Assembly (NCBI GenBank): GCA_904063045.1 | Contig: CAJFCJ010000007.1 | Coordinates: 3,231,404-3,295,403, forward strand | Source of the DNA: Dimorphilus gyrociliatus | Taxonomy: Eukaryota > Annelida > Polychaeta > Dinophilidae | Reading direction: 5' to 3' | DNA length: 64,000 nt | Shown here: piece by piece, positions 36,401 to 48,600 of the stretch | Layout: every line of letters starts with the position of its first letter | Numbering within the stretch: position 1 is the stretch's first letter | Made by a program: the position numbers and the translations under genes | Notes under the pieces: generated by a model | Database searches by the model: none | What the model was told of the DNA's origin: nothing | The model's input: only the letters and a program-made list of their open reading frames with translations

Positions 36401-39071
36401 GGAAAGATTACGATAGTGTACACGTCGACTCAACAGTTTCTAGTCTTTTATACCATAAACAACTCGTTGAATTGAACATTTTGTATTTAAGAACAGCAAC
36501 CTGCTTCCATAATGCTAAAAGATTTAAGGAATTTATAAAGAAAACAGAGAAACTTCTTGTTTCTGACAAATATCCATTCCTGATTGACAGTGACTATTTA
36601 GAAGAAAGATTATATTATCAAGCAATTGCTACTTTTCCCCAACTTCTTAAATTAGAAATGGGGAGAAGAGAAAATGAATTACTCCAAATTGCAGGTGATT
36701 TCGTTTCCAGTCCTATATTGGGTCATAAAGCCAAACTTAAGGAAAGAAAATTACGAAGTGGTCTAAGGCCTAAGGAGGTTTCTTATTTAAGTTATTTTTA
36801 GGATTTATTCTAATAATTTTTCTTGATCTATTTAGCACAAGACAAGATTACGGAGTTTAAATGATGACAAAGTTGATATGGAAGCTATCCGAAATTCAAA
36901 TGATGTCAATAGTGACGATTCCAAATCACCAACGAACATGTCAAAATCTATATCAATAGTAAATGGTACGCGTTAATTTCAATGAGATAAATTATATGAA
37001 AAGTTTATTCATTTCTTACTCTTTAGGCTTTCATAAGGATCAAAACAAGGCTAAAATAATATTAGTTGATCTATTTAATAGAATAAAAAATGAACCACCA
37101 ACAGTACTATATCGATATGTGTGTGGTGCTTTGGCATTGCTTTCGGACAATCCTGTAGAAAAGAGTTTCTATCTGACAGAAACGCACGGAATCACTTACA
37201 GACATTTTTTACCTCTGGTTATGGCAAAAAAATTTGAGTAAGTTTAATTATTTTGTAATTAATATAATAATTCCAATTCAGATATTCTAAATTTATTCTA
37301 TTGTACTTAGATCGTCAACAGAATGCTATTTAAATAGCGTTAAGTATATAAAATTTGGAAGTGATTGGACCAGTCACCACACAATGGTGAAAAGTATTCC
37401 AAAAAGTAATTCTATTTACATTGTTTATTGGATGAATATAAATTCAGCAATTATTTTTAATATTTATAGATATAACAGTCTGTCAACTAACTGTCGCAAG
37501 ACCGTCTAAAATTCACAATCAACGTTTATTTTTGACACGCTATAATGAGAATCTAGGACCGATTGTGATTCCCTTAGGGGGTTTTGAATTAAATGAGGTA
37601 ATTATTTAAATATATGTATATATATTTATTTAATGTATAATAGCACAGTTAATTATGTTTATTGTAACTATTAATTTTATAGTGTCAGAAAAACGTGGAA
37701 AAGTTTTCTGACTTGATTAAACAACAAGATTTTTCAACGTCGCTGACTGAGAAATATTCCTACTGGAAAACTCGAAATAAATTAGACAAAGAGTTGAAGG
37801 TAAAGAAATTAGTTTGTTTGTTTTTCTAATTTGTTGAATTGATGGGCATTTGTCTTTATTTTTGTTCGCATGATCTTAGACTCTATTGGAATCTTTAGAG
37901 AATAGTTTATTTGATACTTTTATCATCTTTATGAAACCCCTGCCGTTAGTTCAAACTGATTACGATTTATTACAAGAGAGAGCTATCAACCTCGCCGAAG
38001 AGTTTAACCTAAAAGATCACGTTCACTTTCTTATGGTTTGCTTATTGTTTATTTGCATAAATAATCCAAGTCTCATTAATATATGTTAAAATTTGTATAT
38101 AGGTACTGCTCAACGGGGCTAGTTTCTTAACAAGATCGAAAATTGAACAAACAGTCATCTTGTACTGCTCTTTTAACAAAACACCTGTAATATTCGATTC
38201 GGCCAAGCTGACAGAGATGATTGTCAAATACGAAAAAGAGCTTAATTGTTCTGTTATGACAACTCGACCACTAGTCCTCATTATCGATAGGGTAATTTAA
38301 TTTGATTGAAAAGTATTGACATTTTTACACAAATCAACTTCTGTACAGTTATTGCAACATATACCTTTTGAAAATATGCCGTTTTTGAGGGATAACTATA
38401 AAAGCTATCGTATGCCTTCTCTACACTGCATACCGCAGCATTATTACTTGATGGATAAGGAGAGCATGGTTACTAAAAACGCTTATTATGTTTTGGATCC
38501 GGACAATAATTTACCAGATTCTCAGAAGCTTTTATTACCTTTCTTTGAAAAACTAGGTTGGAGTGGTGCTAAAGGAAAATTACCGGATTGGGAGGAACTA
38601 AAGATGGTATTGGAATCAAAGAATCTATTTGTGTATGCTGGTCACGGTTCGGGAAGCCAATGCTTTTCAAAAAAAGAAGAATTATTTAGACTAAAAATGA
38701 AGTCGACAGCTATTTTAATGGGATGTAGTAGCGTTCGATTGACAACGGAGGGAGAATTTGATGCTTGGGGAAGAACTGTATTGAATTTTCTAAGCAGTGG
38801 ATGGTAATTAAGAATTAAATTATATTTCATTATAAATAAATACTAATTATGAATTTTGAAATTTTCCAGCCCAAGTATCATGGGAAATATGTGGCAAGTA
38901 ACTGATAGGGATATTGATCTGTTTACTAAAGAAGAGATATCCGCATTAAATTCCGTTGATAAGCACGAATATGTTCCGTTTATAAGCAAGGAAGCCCGTC
39001 AAAATTGCAAATTAAAATATTTAACAGCAGCTTCCCAAGTTATTTACGGATTACCTATTCGTAGTAAATGA
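33476..39071 (+). CDS. ESPL1: Separase
   Basis: Separase is the cysteine protease that cuts the cohesin kleisin at anaphase. I place 20 exons totalling 1441 residues: 33476-33782, 33839-33952, 34017-34153, 34216-34394, 34465-34597, 34674-34889, 34955-35212, 35275-35382, 35460-35553, 35631-35784, 35835-36777, 36836-36965, 37027-37237, 37311-37405, 37470-37597, 37683-37799, 37880-38035, 38103-38291, 38349-38803 and 38870-39071. All phases agree. The exon 8 donor (GTTGGT) and the exon 4 acceptor are the least certain. The N-terminal half is helical-repeat-like and poorly conserved. A strongly acidic insert with an EEEEDDDDDD-type run lies at about 36018-36060. The C50 catalytic dyad is clear: His codon 38643-38645 in YAGHG and Cys 38724-38726 in LMGCSS. 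CPSIMGNMWQVTDRDID and YGLPI close the domain. Confidence 0.93.
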
Positions 39072-39691
39072 AAAGTAAAATAACTAATCTTTTATTACTA
39101 AAAATCTATATTTCTTACGAATAATTAGAATCTAATTTAATTTAGTTATAAAACAAAAAGTCTGATAGAATAAAAATCAAAATTAAAAAAAAATATTTCA
39201 TTTTTTATAAATATTTTTCATTTTTTATAAATATTTTTCATTTTATACAAATATTTACTAATTTATTCAGTAAATTTTGGAGTGGGAGGGGTTGGAGAGG
39301 GTGAAAGGAGGAAGAGGAGGAGAAGGAGAGGAAGGTTTTTTTTTATTTTTTCTTTGCTAAAAATAACAAAAGTTTCTAGGAATCCGATAAAATTATGACA
39401 ACATAAAATAAGAAGAGCAAAGTTTTGGAAACAAAGTCCAAATAGATCAACTTAAGAATTAATAAAAAACGTAGTTATTAGGTGGAATAAAAGGAAAAGA
39501 ATAGGGGAAAAGGACTTTTTAAAAAGTAAACTTTTCATTTGTCATATTAAAGAAATACGTAAAAAAGTTATATTTTTCCAAAGTTTTATGGAAAACTTTT
39601 CCTTTTTTAAGTGTCCAAGAAAATAGTCATTTTTTCCATATAAAATGCAGTAGCACCTGTGAATGCATTTCTTTCTCTCTTTGTCTTTTGC
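39072..39691. other. Spacer between separase and the VWA/IgGFc-repeat gene
   Basis: Convergent 3' ends. AATAAA near 39170 may terminate separase transcripts. A 20-base tandem repeat follows, then a G-rich purine patch (39280-39332). No gene was recognised. Confidence 0.6.
39191..39250. repeat. Three tandem copies of a 20-base AT-rich unit
   Basis: The unit is approximately ATATTTTTCATTTTTTATAA, at 39191-39210, 39211-39230 and 39231-39250, with few differences, and a decayed fourth copy after it. Confidence 0.85.
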
Positions 39692-42600
39692 TTATTTACA
39701 AATAGAGTCTAATATACGATCAGCGGCGATGAAACTATCCCTTTCGTTTTCTAACAATTGAACAAAAGGCTCTCCTACTCCGCTCGCTATTTCTACTATT
39801 TCAGCCATATCGACCTGTCGGCCCATGGCGGCTACGTACAATTTTGCACCGTCGTTCTTGAGGGCATCAGCCTTAATCTTTGTTTGATTCTCATCGATAT
39901 TGCTCTCGCCATCCGTTATAACGATAACGTGATCCTGTACACCAATTCTTGCTCCGGATGAAACCTGCAGAACAGTATTTCTAACAAGCTCCAAGGCGCC
40001 TTGAGTGTTGGTTCTACCGCCGGTTAGTTTTGAGAAAACTACAGCATTGAGGAGGTCACGAGTGTCTGAGTATTCATTTAAGAGGAAGTGAACTGTCACC
40101 TCTGTTTCATAGCTAACTAACGCTACTCTAACCATATCTAATCGATATTCCAAACCAGCGACTATCCTTCTAATAAAACCTAGTTTAATCTCGTAGTATT
40201 CATCTGTCATGGATCCGCTTAGGTCGACGACAAAGACAACATCGGCTTGCCTAGTACAAGTTCTATCGCACGTTAAACCAGTAGATCTTATTGGACAATT
40301 ACATGTCCAGTGATTGATACCATTCAAGCATGTTCCACCGTTCAAGCAAGGTTGGCTTACGCATTCATTCTGCTCGTTGCAAACAGTTCCAACTATCCGC
40401 CTAACGACCTCGTTAATAGCTAGCAGAGAATTAAAATTGTCCGCAGTAAATACGTTAGCTTTTCCTGGATAAGAAGCTAGGGAATAAAGTTCCTTAAGGT
40501 TCAAATACTTTCCGATAGCTATGACTATTATATGTAGGCCAGCTTTTCTAGCCTTTACGGCGGCTTTTATTGTGTTTACATTATTCTTTTCGGCTGGTTC
40601 ACCGTCCGTAAAGAGAATAACATAGTTTGGAGCATCGTTACGATCGCCAGCTCTTTGCTGGTATACGTCTGAAAGTAACATATCAAAGGCGTATCCAATG
40701 TTTGTAGAACCACCGCTATATTTTATTCTTCTTAAAGCCAGCATAGCATCTTTCTTGTTAGAGAAAGTAGTTAAATTAAATTCAATTTTTGCAGTATCAG
40801 CAAAAGATACAGCGGATACTCTTACTGCGTTTAAATTGATATTTAATTGCAGTAAAATAGACGCCATCATCTCTCTAACATCTGGGAAATTTTCTTGCGT
40901 AATTGAACCCGATCGATCGATTACTATTGATAAATCGAATTTTGAATTACATTTTCTTTCACAGTTCAAACCAGTAGCCGTTAGAGGGCAAACGCATTCG
41001 TAAGTGTTGATTAAGTCTTTACAATTTCCTCCATTTTGGCAAGGTGACGTTATACATTCATTTATCTCGTTGCACAAGCTACTGATAAGACGATCTTTTA
41101 CTGAAAGAAGCGATATGAAATCGTCTATGCTTATAAGAACGTTAGGATTATCGGCTAAAGCTACAAGTTCAATATCTCGGAATTGATCGCCGATAGCGAT
41201 GACAATAATCTGAATGCCTTCTTGTCTTGCTAATCTAGCCTCCTTTATAGTTTCTTCAACATCTGTTGATTTACCATCTGTAATAATTATTCCGACTTTC
41301 GTAGCTCCTTGTCTAGCACCTTTTCTCTGAATAAACATCTCGGTTCTTAAAGCTTTTATTGCGGCTGCTGTATTAGTCTTTCCTCCAGTATAATATGGTA
41401 CAGCTAAACCATCTAATAAACTAAGCCTATCGTCCACAAAATCGCCAAGGTTCACGTATATTTTTCGATCATCTCCAAATGTTTCCAAGCCAACTCTCAC
41501 ATTTAGAGGCAATTCAGTTACAACTTCTCTGATAAAGCCCATCATTATTTGGAAATTTTCTCGGCCTATTGAACCTGAAGTATCGACTGCAAATACAACG
41601 TCCGTGGAATCCTGACAATTTTGATCACAATTTGATCCAGATTTTCCAATAGGACATTGACAAATATACGAATCAACTGTATCCAAACACTTTGAATTAC
41701 GAATGCATTTTGACGATGAAAGACACATTCTCTCTTCTATTAATTAGGAAAGAAAAGAAGCGAATTATTGATAAATTACTCTGGAAAATACTGCAAAAAG
41801 TATCTAATATACTGTATAACTTACTATAGCATATCATTCTGTGCAGTTTGTCTTGCCATTTATTGTGATTATTAATTTGTAGAAGCTGAATGAATTTGTC
41901 AACAAATATAACGTTATTGGTAAATGGATAACTAGATATTGTCTGTAGTTCATCCTTGTCTAGGTAACTGTAATAGTTTTAATATCAGTAATTATTATAG
42001 ATTATTTAGTCCTATACAATACCCTCCTACTCCAATAGATATTATATGAATATTCTCTTTCTTGGCTAAACTTGCTTCGTGGGATGCTAAACTTTTATTA
42101 TTGGAGGCTCCGTCTATCGAATTAAAATTTAATAGATAAGGAAGAGAATACTTTCTATATTAATAAAAGATTAATAATTTACCAGTTAAAACGATTAGAT
42201 AACGTTTCGCATTTGGTCTAGAACCATTTTGAGGTGTAAACATATACTTTCTAGCAAATTCAATAGATTCGCCAAGATAAGCCTTTCCTTCTCGATTGTA
42301 TTCGCTCTGCAAATTGAATTAAATTTTAGGTGAGTTCTATATATAAATATAAACTGCAATAGTTACTGTAAAAAGAGCATTTCTGAAGTCTTCAACGTTG
42401 CTATAACGATTCAAATGGAATTTTAACTCAACTCCTTTTCTGAATATGATAACTCCCACTCTAGTTTTCTTAAAATCAAAATTTGACAATAGTTCCTGAG
42501 TGAAGATGAGCGAGTAGGCGAAACTTTTACCGGAAATAGAAGCTGAACCGTCTAGGATAAAAACGACATCGGATAATACGCAACCATCGGGAGGAGCGGG

Positions 42601-45600
42601 AGTAGTGGGGGGAGTAAAAGTGGGAGTAGGAGTGGGAACTGGAGGAGTAGGTGTTGGAACTGGAATGGGAGAGGGTGATGGTATTGGAACAGGTATAGTA
42701 ACAGGAGGCTCGACAGTAATAACTATAGGAGTAGGCGTTGGGACGGGAATCGTTACCGTAACTGGAGTCGGAGGTCCAGTAGGCTTTATTCCGCTCTTTA
42801 GAGAAAAGATCACAATAAATTTTAATATTCTATGTGTACGCTATAACTCACATTCAATTGCGAAAGACACATTCCAGCTGAAAAAGCGTAGGAACATTCA
42901 TTATCCGAACCGTAAACGTAGACAGCAAACTTTCTCTCAGTCGGTAAACCGGATAAAGTAAAAGAGTTTCGTCCAGATTGCAAACTGATAACACTTGTCT
43001 CCCAGTTAACATTAGAAAATGACTGCCAAGAGTTGGTCTCGTAAGGTCTATCGTTTAATCTAATGTTAGATCTATAACCCTTTTCAATAATTACTCTTGC
43101 AAATCCATTAGTTGGTGAAGCGAAATGGAAACTATTCGGAAACTGTTCCATAGGCGGAACAATAATCATACTAGGCTGTGAACCATCTTCTCCTCCGTAG
43201 ATGATAGACACAGAGATTGGAGAACCATTGCGTAAGCGTCCACTTTTCGTTGTAATATATTGTAGTTCGTTGTTATTACCGACACCTTCCCATGTATCGC
43301 CTACAAACTGAGATGTATATCTTCCACCGCCATTTACAAATAAACTTATTCCTTTCTCTAAGAAGGTTATTGCAATATAGTATTTCCCTCTTGAAGGGTC
43401 AGGCGCCGCAAGGAACTCTGTACCCCAACTATTGGTTGGAGTTAATTGCTCTAGAAGAGTATCTTTTTGTCCTGTACGAGCTACTTGAGTATCATAATAA
43501 CCAGAGAAAACTGCAGCTGAATCTCCTTGGATTACTTCAACTGCAGTACCTCTAAAATCGCCTCTTGTGGTTACCAGTTGTAAATCTTCGTTGCTTTGAA
43601 CTTGAACTTGGAAGATATCGTTACGACGATAAGTCTTCCCGTCAAGACTAACCTCTATATCTCTATTCGGTAATCTTATTTGTGCCAGAGTTGAGCGGAA
43701 ATTCGACGATCCAATATAGCTTAGAACTGATTGTCCGTTAGTTGTCCTTGGACCGGAAACGAAATACTGAGTTCCTAACGTATTCGTTGGATAAGCATTG
43801 TAAGCAGAACAAGTGGACGAACTGTCTCTCATATAAACTACTACACTAACATCGGTTGATGCTTCAATTCTTGCAAAAGTTCTACCCTTTCCAGATACTG
43901 TTCTTTGGTGAAGAACTCTTGGGTTAATATCAATAGTTTCTACTGCTCTTCTACCAATACTTCTCCTAACTGGATTAAATCCTTGTCTATATTAATATTA
44001 ATAGAATCAATGAAATTAGAATATAATAGCAATATTCATTTATATATATATATTAGTAATATAGATATATATATATATATATATATATATTTACTCAAAG
44101 TAGGACAATGTTATGGACGCTCCATTTTCGGTTGAGATAAGTACTTGAATGGATTGAATTGTAGATGATGAAGCTACTGGGAAAGAAAGATGGAAAATTC
44201 TTCCAGTAGTACTATTAACACAAGGTTTGTCTGTAGGAATTAATATAATGATAATAATAAAGAATCATCGAAAGAAATCGGAATATTTATGAAATTAACC
44301 AGTAGTAGGAGTAGTTGTAATCTCAGGAGTTACTGTTGACGTTGGCCTAAGAGTGGAAACCGTTGGAATAACTATATCACCCTATAAAAAGGAAGAAGAA
44401 TATAAATATCATAAGCATATCCTCTATAATATTCCTATCTTACTCCAATAAAATTAAGACATTGTCCAAGTGAAAATGAATGTGCAGCATTACTTTGAGA
44501 TCCGTAAAAGAATGCCGAAAATCCAACAGCAGTAATAGCATCAGTATTCCAAAACAATCTATATGTTCCTCTTGTAATTCTGAAATAAGCTGTCTCCCAA
44601 TTACTAACTGATGAACTATATCTTCTCCAATTATCTACAAAAACATTCACAGGTAACATTAATTTCAGTAAAAGTAATAGGCCTAGATATATTCTTACTT
44701 GCTTGAACAACCAATCCATTCAAAAGTAGTTTATCCCGTCTATTTCTAGGAATAACTACTCTTAGATCGCCGTCGGTTGGTGCGTAGAAATAAAATTGAT
44801 TTTTATATTGTTCTATTGGTGGAACCAGAGCGGAACTCACTCCACCGCCGTGTTCAGTACCGAATGTCTCTGTTACCAATACGTTAGAATTTTGGGAATT
44901 TTTATTTGTTGTTAAGTAATAGATATTATTCATATCTAGCTCAGTTTCCCAGACATCACCAGCAAATTGAGAAGTGTATCTTCCTCCTCCATTTAAGAAG
45001 ATAGATATACCTTTCGTGAGGAAGGTTGCGGATACTGTCCACTTTGAGAAACCTGGAAACGGAGCCAACAGGAATTCACGACCCCATGAGGCAATTGGAT
45101 TCAATTGACTAAAGAAACCATCAGATTTTTTAGAGTTTTGTATTAAAGGTTTGACAAAACCAGCAAAAACGCTGATTGATCCACCGCCTTCGACGTTTAT
45201 TAGAGTTTCCTGGAAGGAACCTGCTTCTGCAACTAATTGTAATTCTTCTTCACTCAATAATTGAACAACTAATTGTTCACTTTCTTTATAGGTTCGACCA
45301 TCGAAAATCATTCTGAAGCCTATGGTTGCTGGTAAAGAAATTCTAACTGTTGTTGACCTATGATCTCGATGGGCTATAATATTCAAAACTGACGTTCCAG
45401 AGTCAATCATTCTTCGGCCACCAACAACATAATTGAGACCAGTAACATCGACAGGAAAGCCTGTTACAGATGAAAGATAACGAAATTAAGGTAAAAGATA
45501 ATGTACCATGTATTATTTACCAGAGTAAGAGAGATAAGAATGCTCTGAACCAGAATTTGGCTGATCATCCTCGCTAGCGGCAAGAATAACTCCAATTTCT

Positions 45601-48600
45601 TGACTGGCGCTAATTCTGATTGCTAAATTTCTTTTAAAAGATTTAACTGATCCTGGTGGTGACAGTGCTTTATCAATATTAACTCTGATAGCGTTATCCG
45701 GTGATACAACTGATGCTATGTTTCCTATTGAAAGTCTGTTTAATTCAAATGTTTAGTTTTCATTAGACAACTAAATGAAAGGTTCATTAAGAATAAATGA
45801 CTTGTATATTACTTTGGAAACATTATAGTTGCTGTTGTAGTCTGTTTTGATGAGATGTAAATATCAAGGGATGATACAGTGGTGAGTAGTGATGGGAATG
45901 ACACGTAAAATTCCTTTCCAAAAGTTGAATTCCTACAACTATCAGCTGGAGGAAGAAAACCAAAACATTGTATTTATTCTAATAATAAAATCTTCTAATT
46001 ACCGTAATTAGCCACAAATGGATTCGGTGGATCTGTTACTACTGTTGTCGGATGTGGAAGAGTTGTTTTAGTTGTTATAGTTGTTACAGTTGTAACAGTT
46101 GTTCTGGTTGTTGGTTTTCGAGTTGAAATGTCCAATTCACCCTAGTTTTGTCAATGAACTCAAATAATTATTGAATGGTAGAAATTATTAAATACTTACG
46201 CCAATACGATACAGGCATTGACCAAGGGAAAATGAATAGGCAGCATTATTTACATTAGCGAAGAAGATAGCTAAAAATCCGCTGGTTTCTGATTCACCTT
46301 TCCAAAATATTTGATGGACACCTGAACTTACGCTTACGGTTGTAACTTCCCAATTATTACCGAAAGATGATGATGAGAAGGATTTCCAATTTGCTGGAAA
46401 GGAAGATTTATGAATACTAAAATTTGAATAAAGTTTATTATTGCTTTACATGAAGTATACGAAGCATCGTCTAAGAGTAGGCTGTTTCTCTTATTCTTGG
46501 GTATTGCTATTGATAAAATCCCGGTCGATGGAGCAAAGAAGTAGAATTGGTTTTTATATTGAGCAACAGGTGGCACTACAACAGTACTACTGTCCCCACT
46601 ATCTGATCCGTAAGTAACAAGTACCATTATCTTTGAGTTTTCGACTGATTTTTTTGTTGAAATTGTATAGACCTGTCCATCAGTTAATTCATTTTCCCAA
46701 ATGTCGCCAACATATTGCGATGTATATCGGCCACCTCCGTTTAAAAATATCGAAATACCCTTATCCATGAACGTGGCAGAAACCTTCCATCCATTAACAT
46801 TAGAGTAAGGAGTTAGAAGAAATTCGTTTCCCCACGAAGTACTTGGAAACATTTGTTCATAGAGAGCGTCATTTCTCTGAGAGTTTTTAATTTTGGCTAA
46901 AATTGAACCAGAGAAGACGCTAATTTGACCTCCACCCACAACGTCTATAATAGTTCCTCGAAAGCTTCCTTCGTCTGCTGCTAGTTGAAGTTCTTCTTCG
47001 CTGAACAATTGAATTACTATCTGATCTCTCCTTTGATATTGTTTATTGTTATAAGTAAATTTGAGGTTGGTGTTTGGTAAAGTTATCCGAATACTAGTTG
47101 ATCTATATTCAGCAAAGCAAATAACGTTCAGAATAGATTTTCCAGATTCAAGATCCTTAGTTCCACCAATAACGTAATGTTTTCCTGTTACTCTTGTTGG
47201 AATTGCTGTATAAGCAACACGGGAATTGGAATTTTCTCTTGCGACAACCCTTACGCTTATATCTCGAAGTGATTGAATATTGACTGCTGCGTTCCTCTTA
47301 TACGATTCTAAATTGGACGGTGACGCTAATCTATTAATTCGAAATCTAGTAGATCTTCCTTGTTCGACATTAACCGTTCCACCATTTATTCCCAGTCTAT
47401 TTTAATAACAGTATAGTTTAATAATCATATAATAAGACACAGATATATTACTGACTTTGGATAAGTTATCGTTGCAGACGTTTCATATTTACTGGAGATA
47501 AAAACCTCCAAAGTTGAAACAGTAGATGACATAGATGGGAAGGAAATGTAAAAATTTTGACCACTTGTTGAATTTCTACATATCTCATCTGTAGATTCAT
47601 CAGTAATGAGTATAATTATGCAATTAGTTTTGAAGGGCTAAGACTATTTGCGTATACCGTAATGAGCAACTCCTGAAGCATACTTAGGAGTCGTGGGTGG
47701 ACGAGTTGGAGTAGAAAATTTTGTAGTGCTTGGAGGTTGAGTAGGTAAACTTGGTATTGTTGGTGTAGCTATTTCTCCAAAACATCTCCCCGCTACGAAT
47801 GAATATCCGCAATCTCCGGTAGAACCAAAAACATATACTAAAAACTTGCTTGGCTCTGTTCTATGCCACCATATTCTATGAAAACCAATCTTTAGTGGGA
47901 AAGATGCTATACGGTATTGATTAACCGTCCTCCAAACTATAGCTAAACGAAAATAGTATTATTTAGGTCTATCCATAAAAAAATATATTTATATTTTAGT
48001 ATAAATCTATAAAACTAACTAGGCTTAATAAATTCTCCGTCTATAACAAGATTATTCGTATTCTGACTCTTAGTAACTACAGTTATATTGGCCTCTGTTG
48101 GAATTGAAAATTCAGCTTGATTTCTCCATTGTTCAGTTGGCGGTATTGTCATTAAACTAGGTTGATTAAAGTCGTCGCCAAAATATTGAGCAACCATGAT
48201 TGGATTTCCTCCTGTATTTACTCTTGTAAATTTATTCGAAGATGTAATTTTGGTCCTAAATACTCCACCAGCTTTTCTATATATATATATATATAAAACC
48301 ATAAACGTTTCGTTTTAATGAGTATAGAGTCATAATATAATCATTATTGTTTTAATTATGACAAACCTAAATGTATGTCTACCTCCTCCATTAAAGAATA
48401 GTACGGTTGTTTCGTCAACTATAGATACTACTTCGATATAGTATTCTTGATTTTTTAGACCTGGATTTGGGACAATCAAATATTCGTCACCCCAAGTTGA
48501 AGCTTTAGGGATTTGAGTATATAGAGCGTCTTGATTTCCTTTAGAGCTATTAAAAAACAAAAGATATATTTATGAATAAAATATTTGAGTGAATAGTTAA

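Noticed and set aside
42605-42961. + strand Gly/Val-rich frame
   Set aside because: It is antisense to the Pro/Thr linker of the VWA/IgGFc protein.
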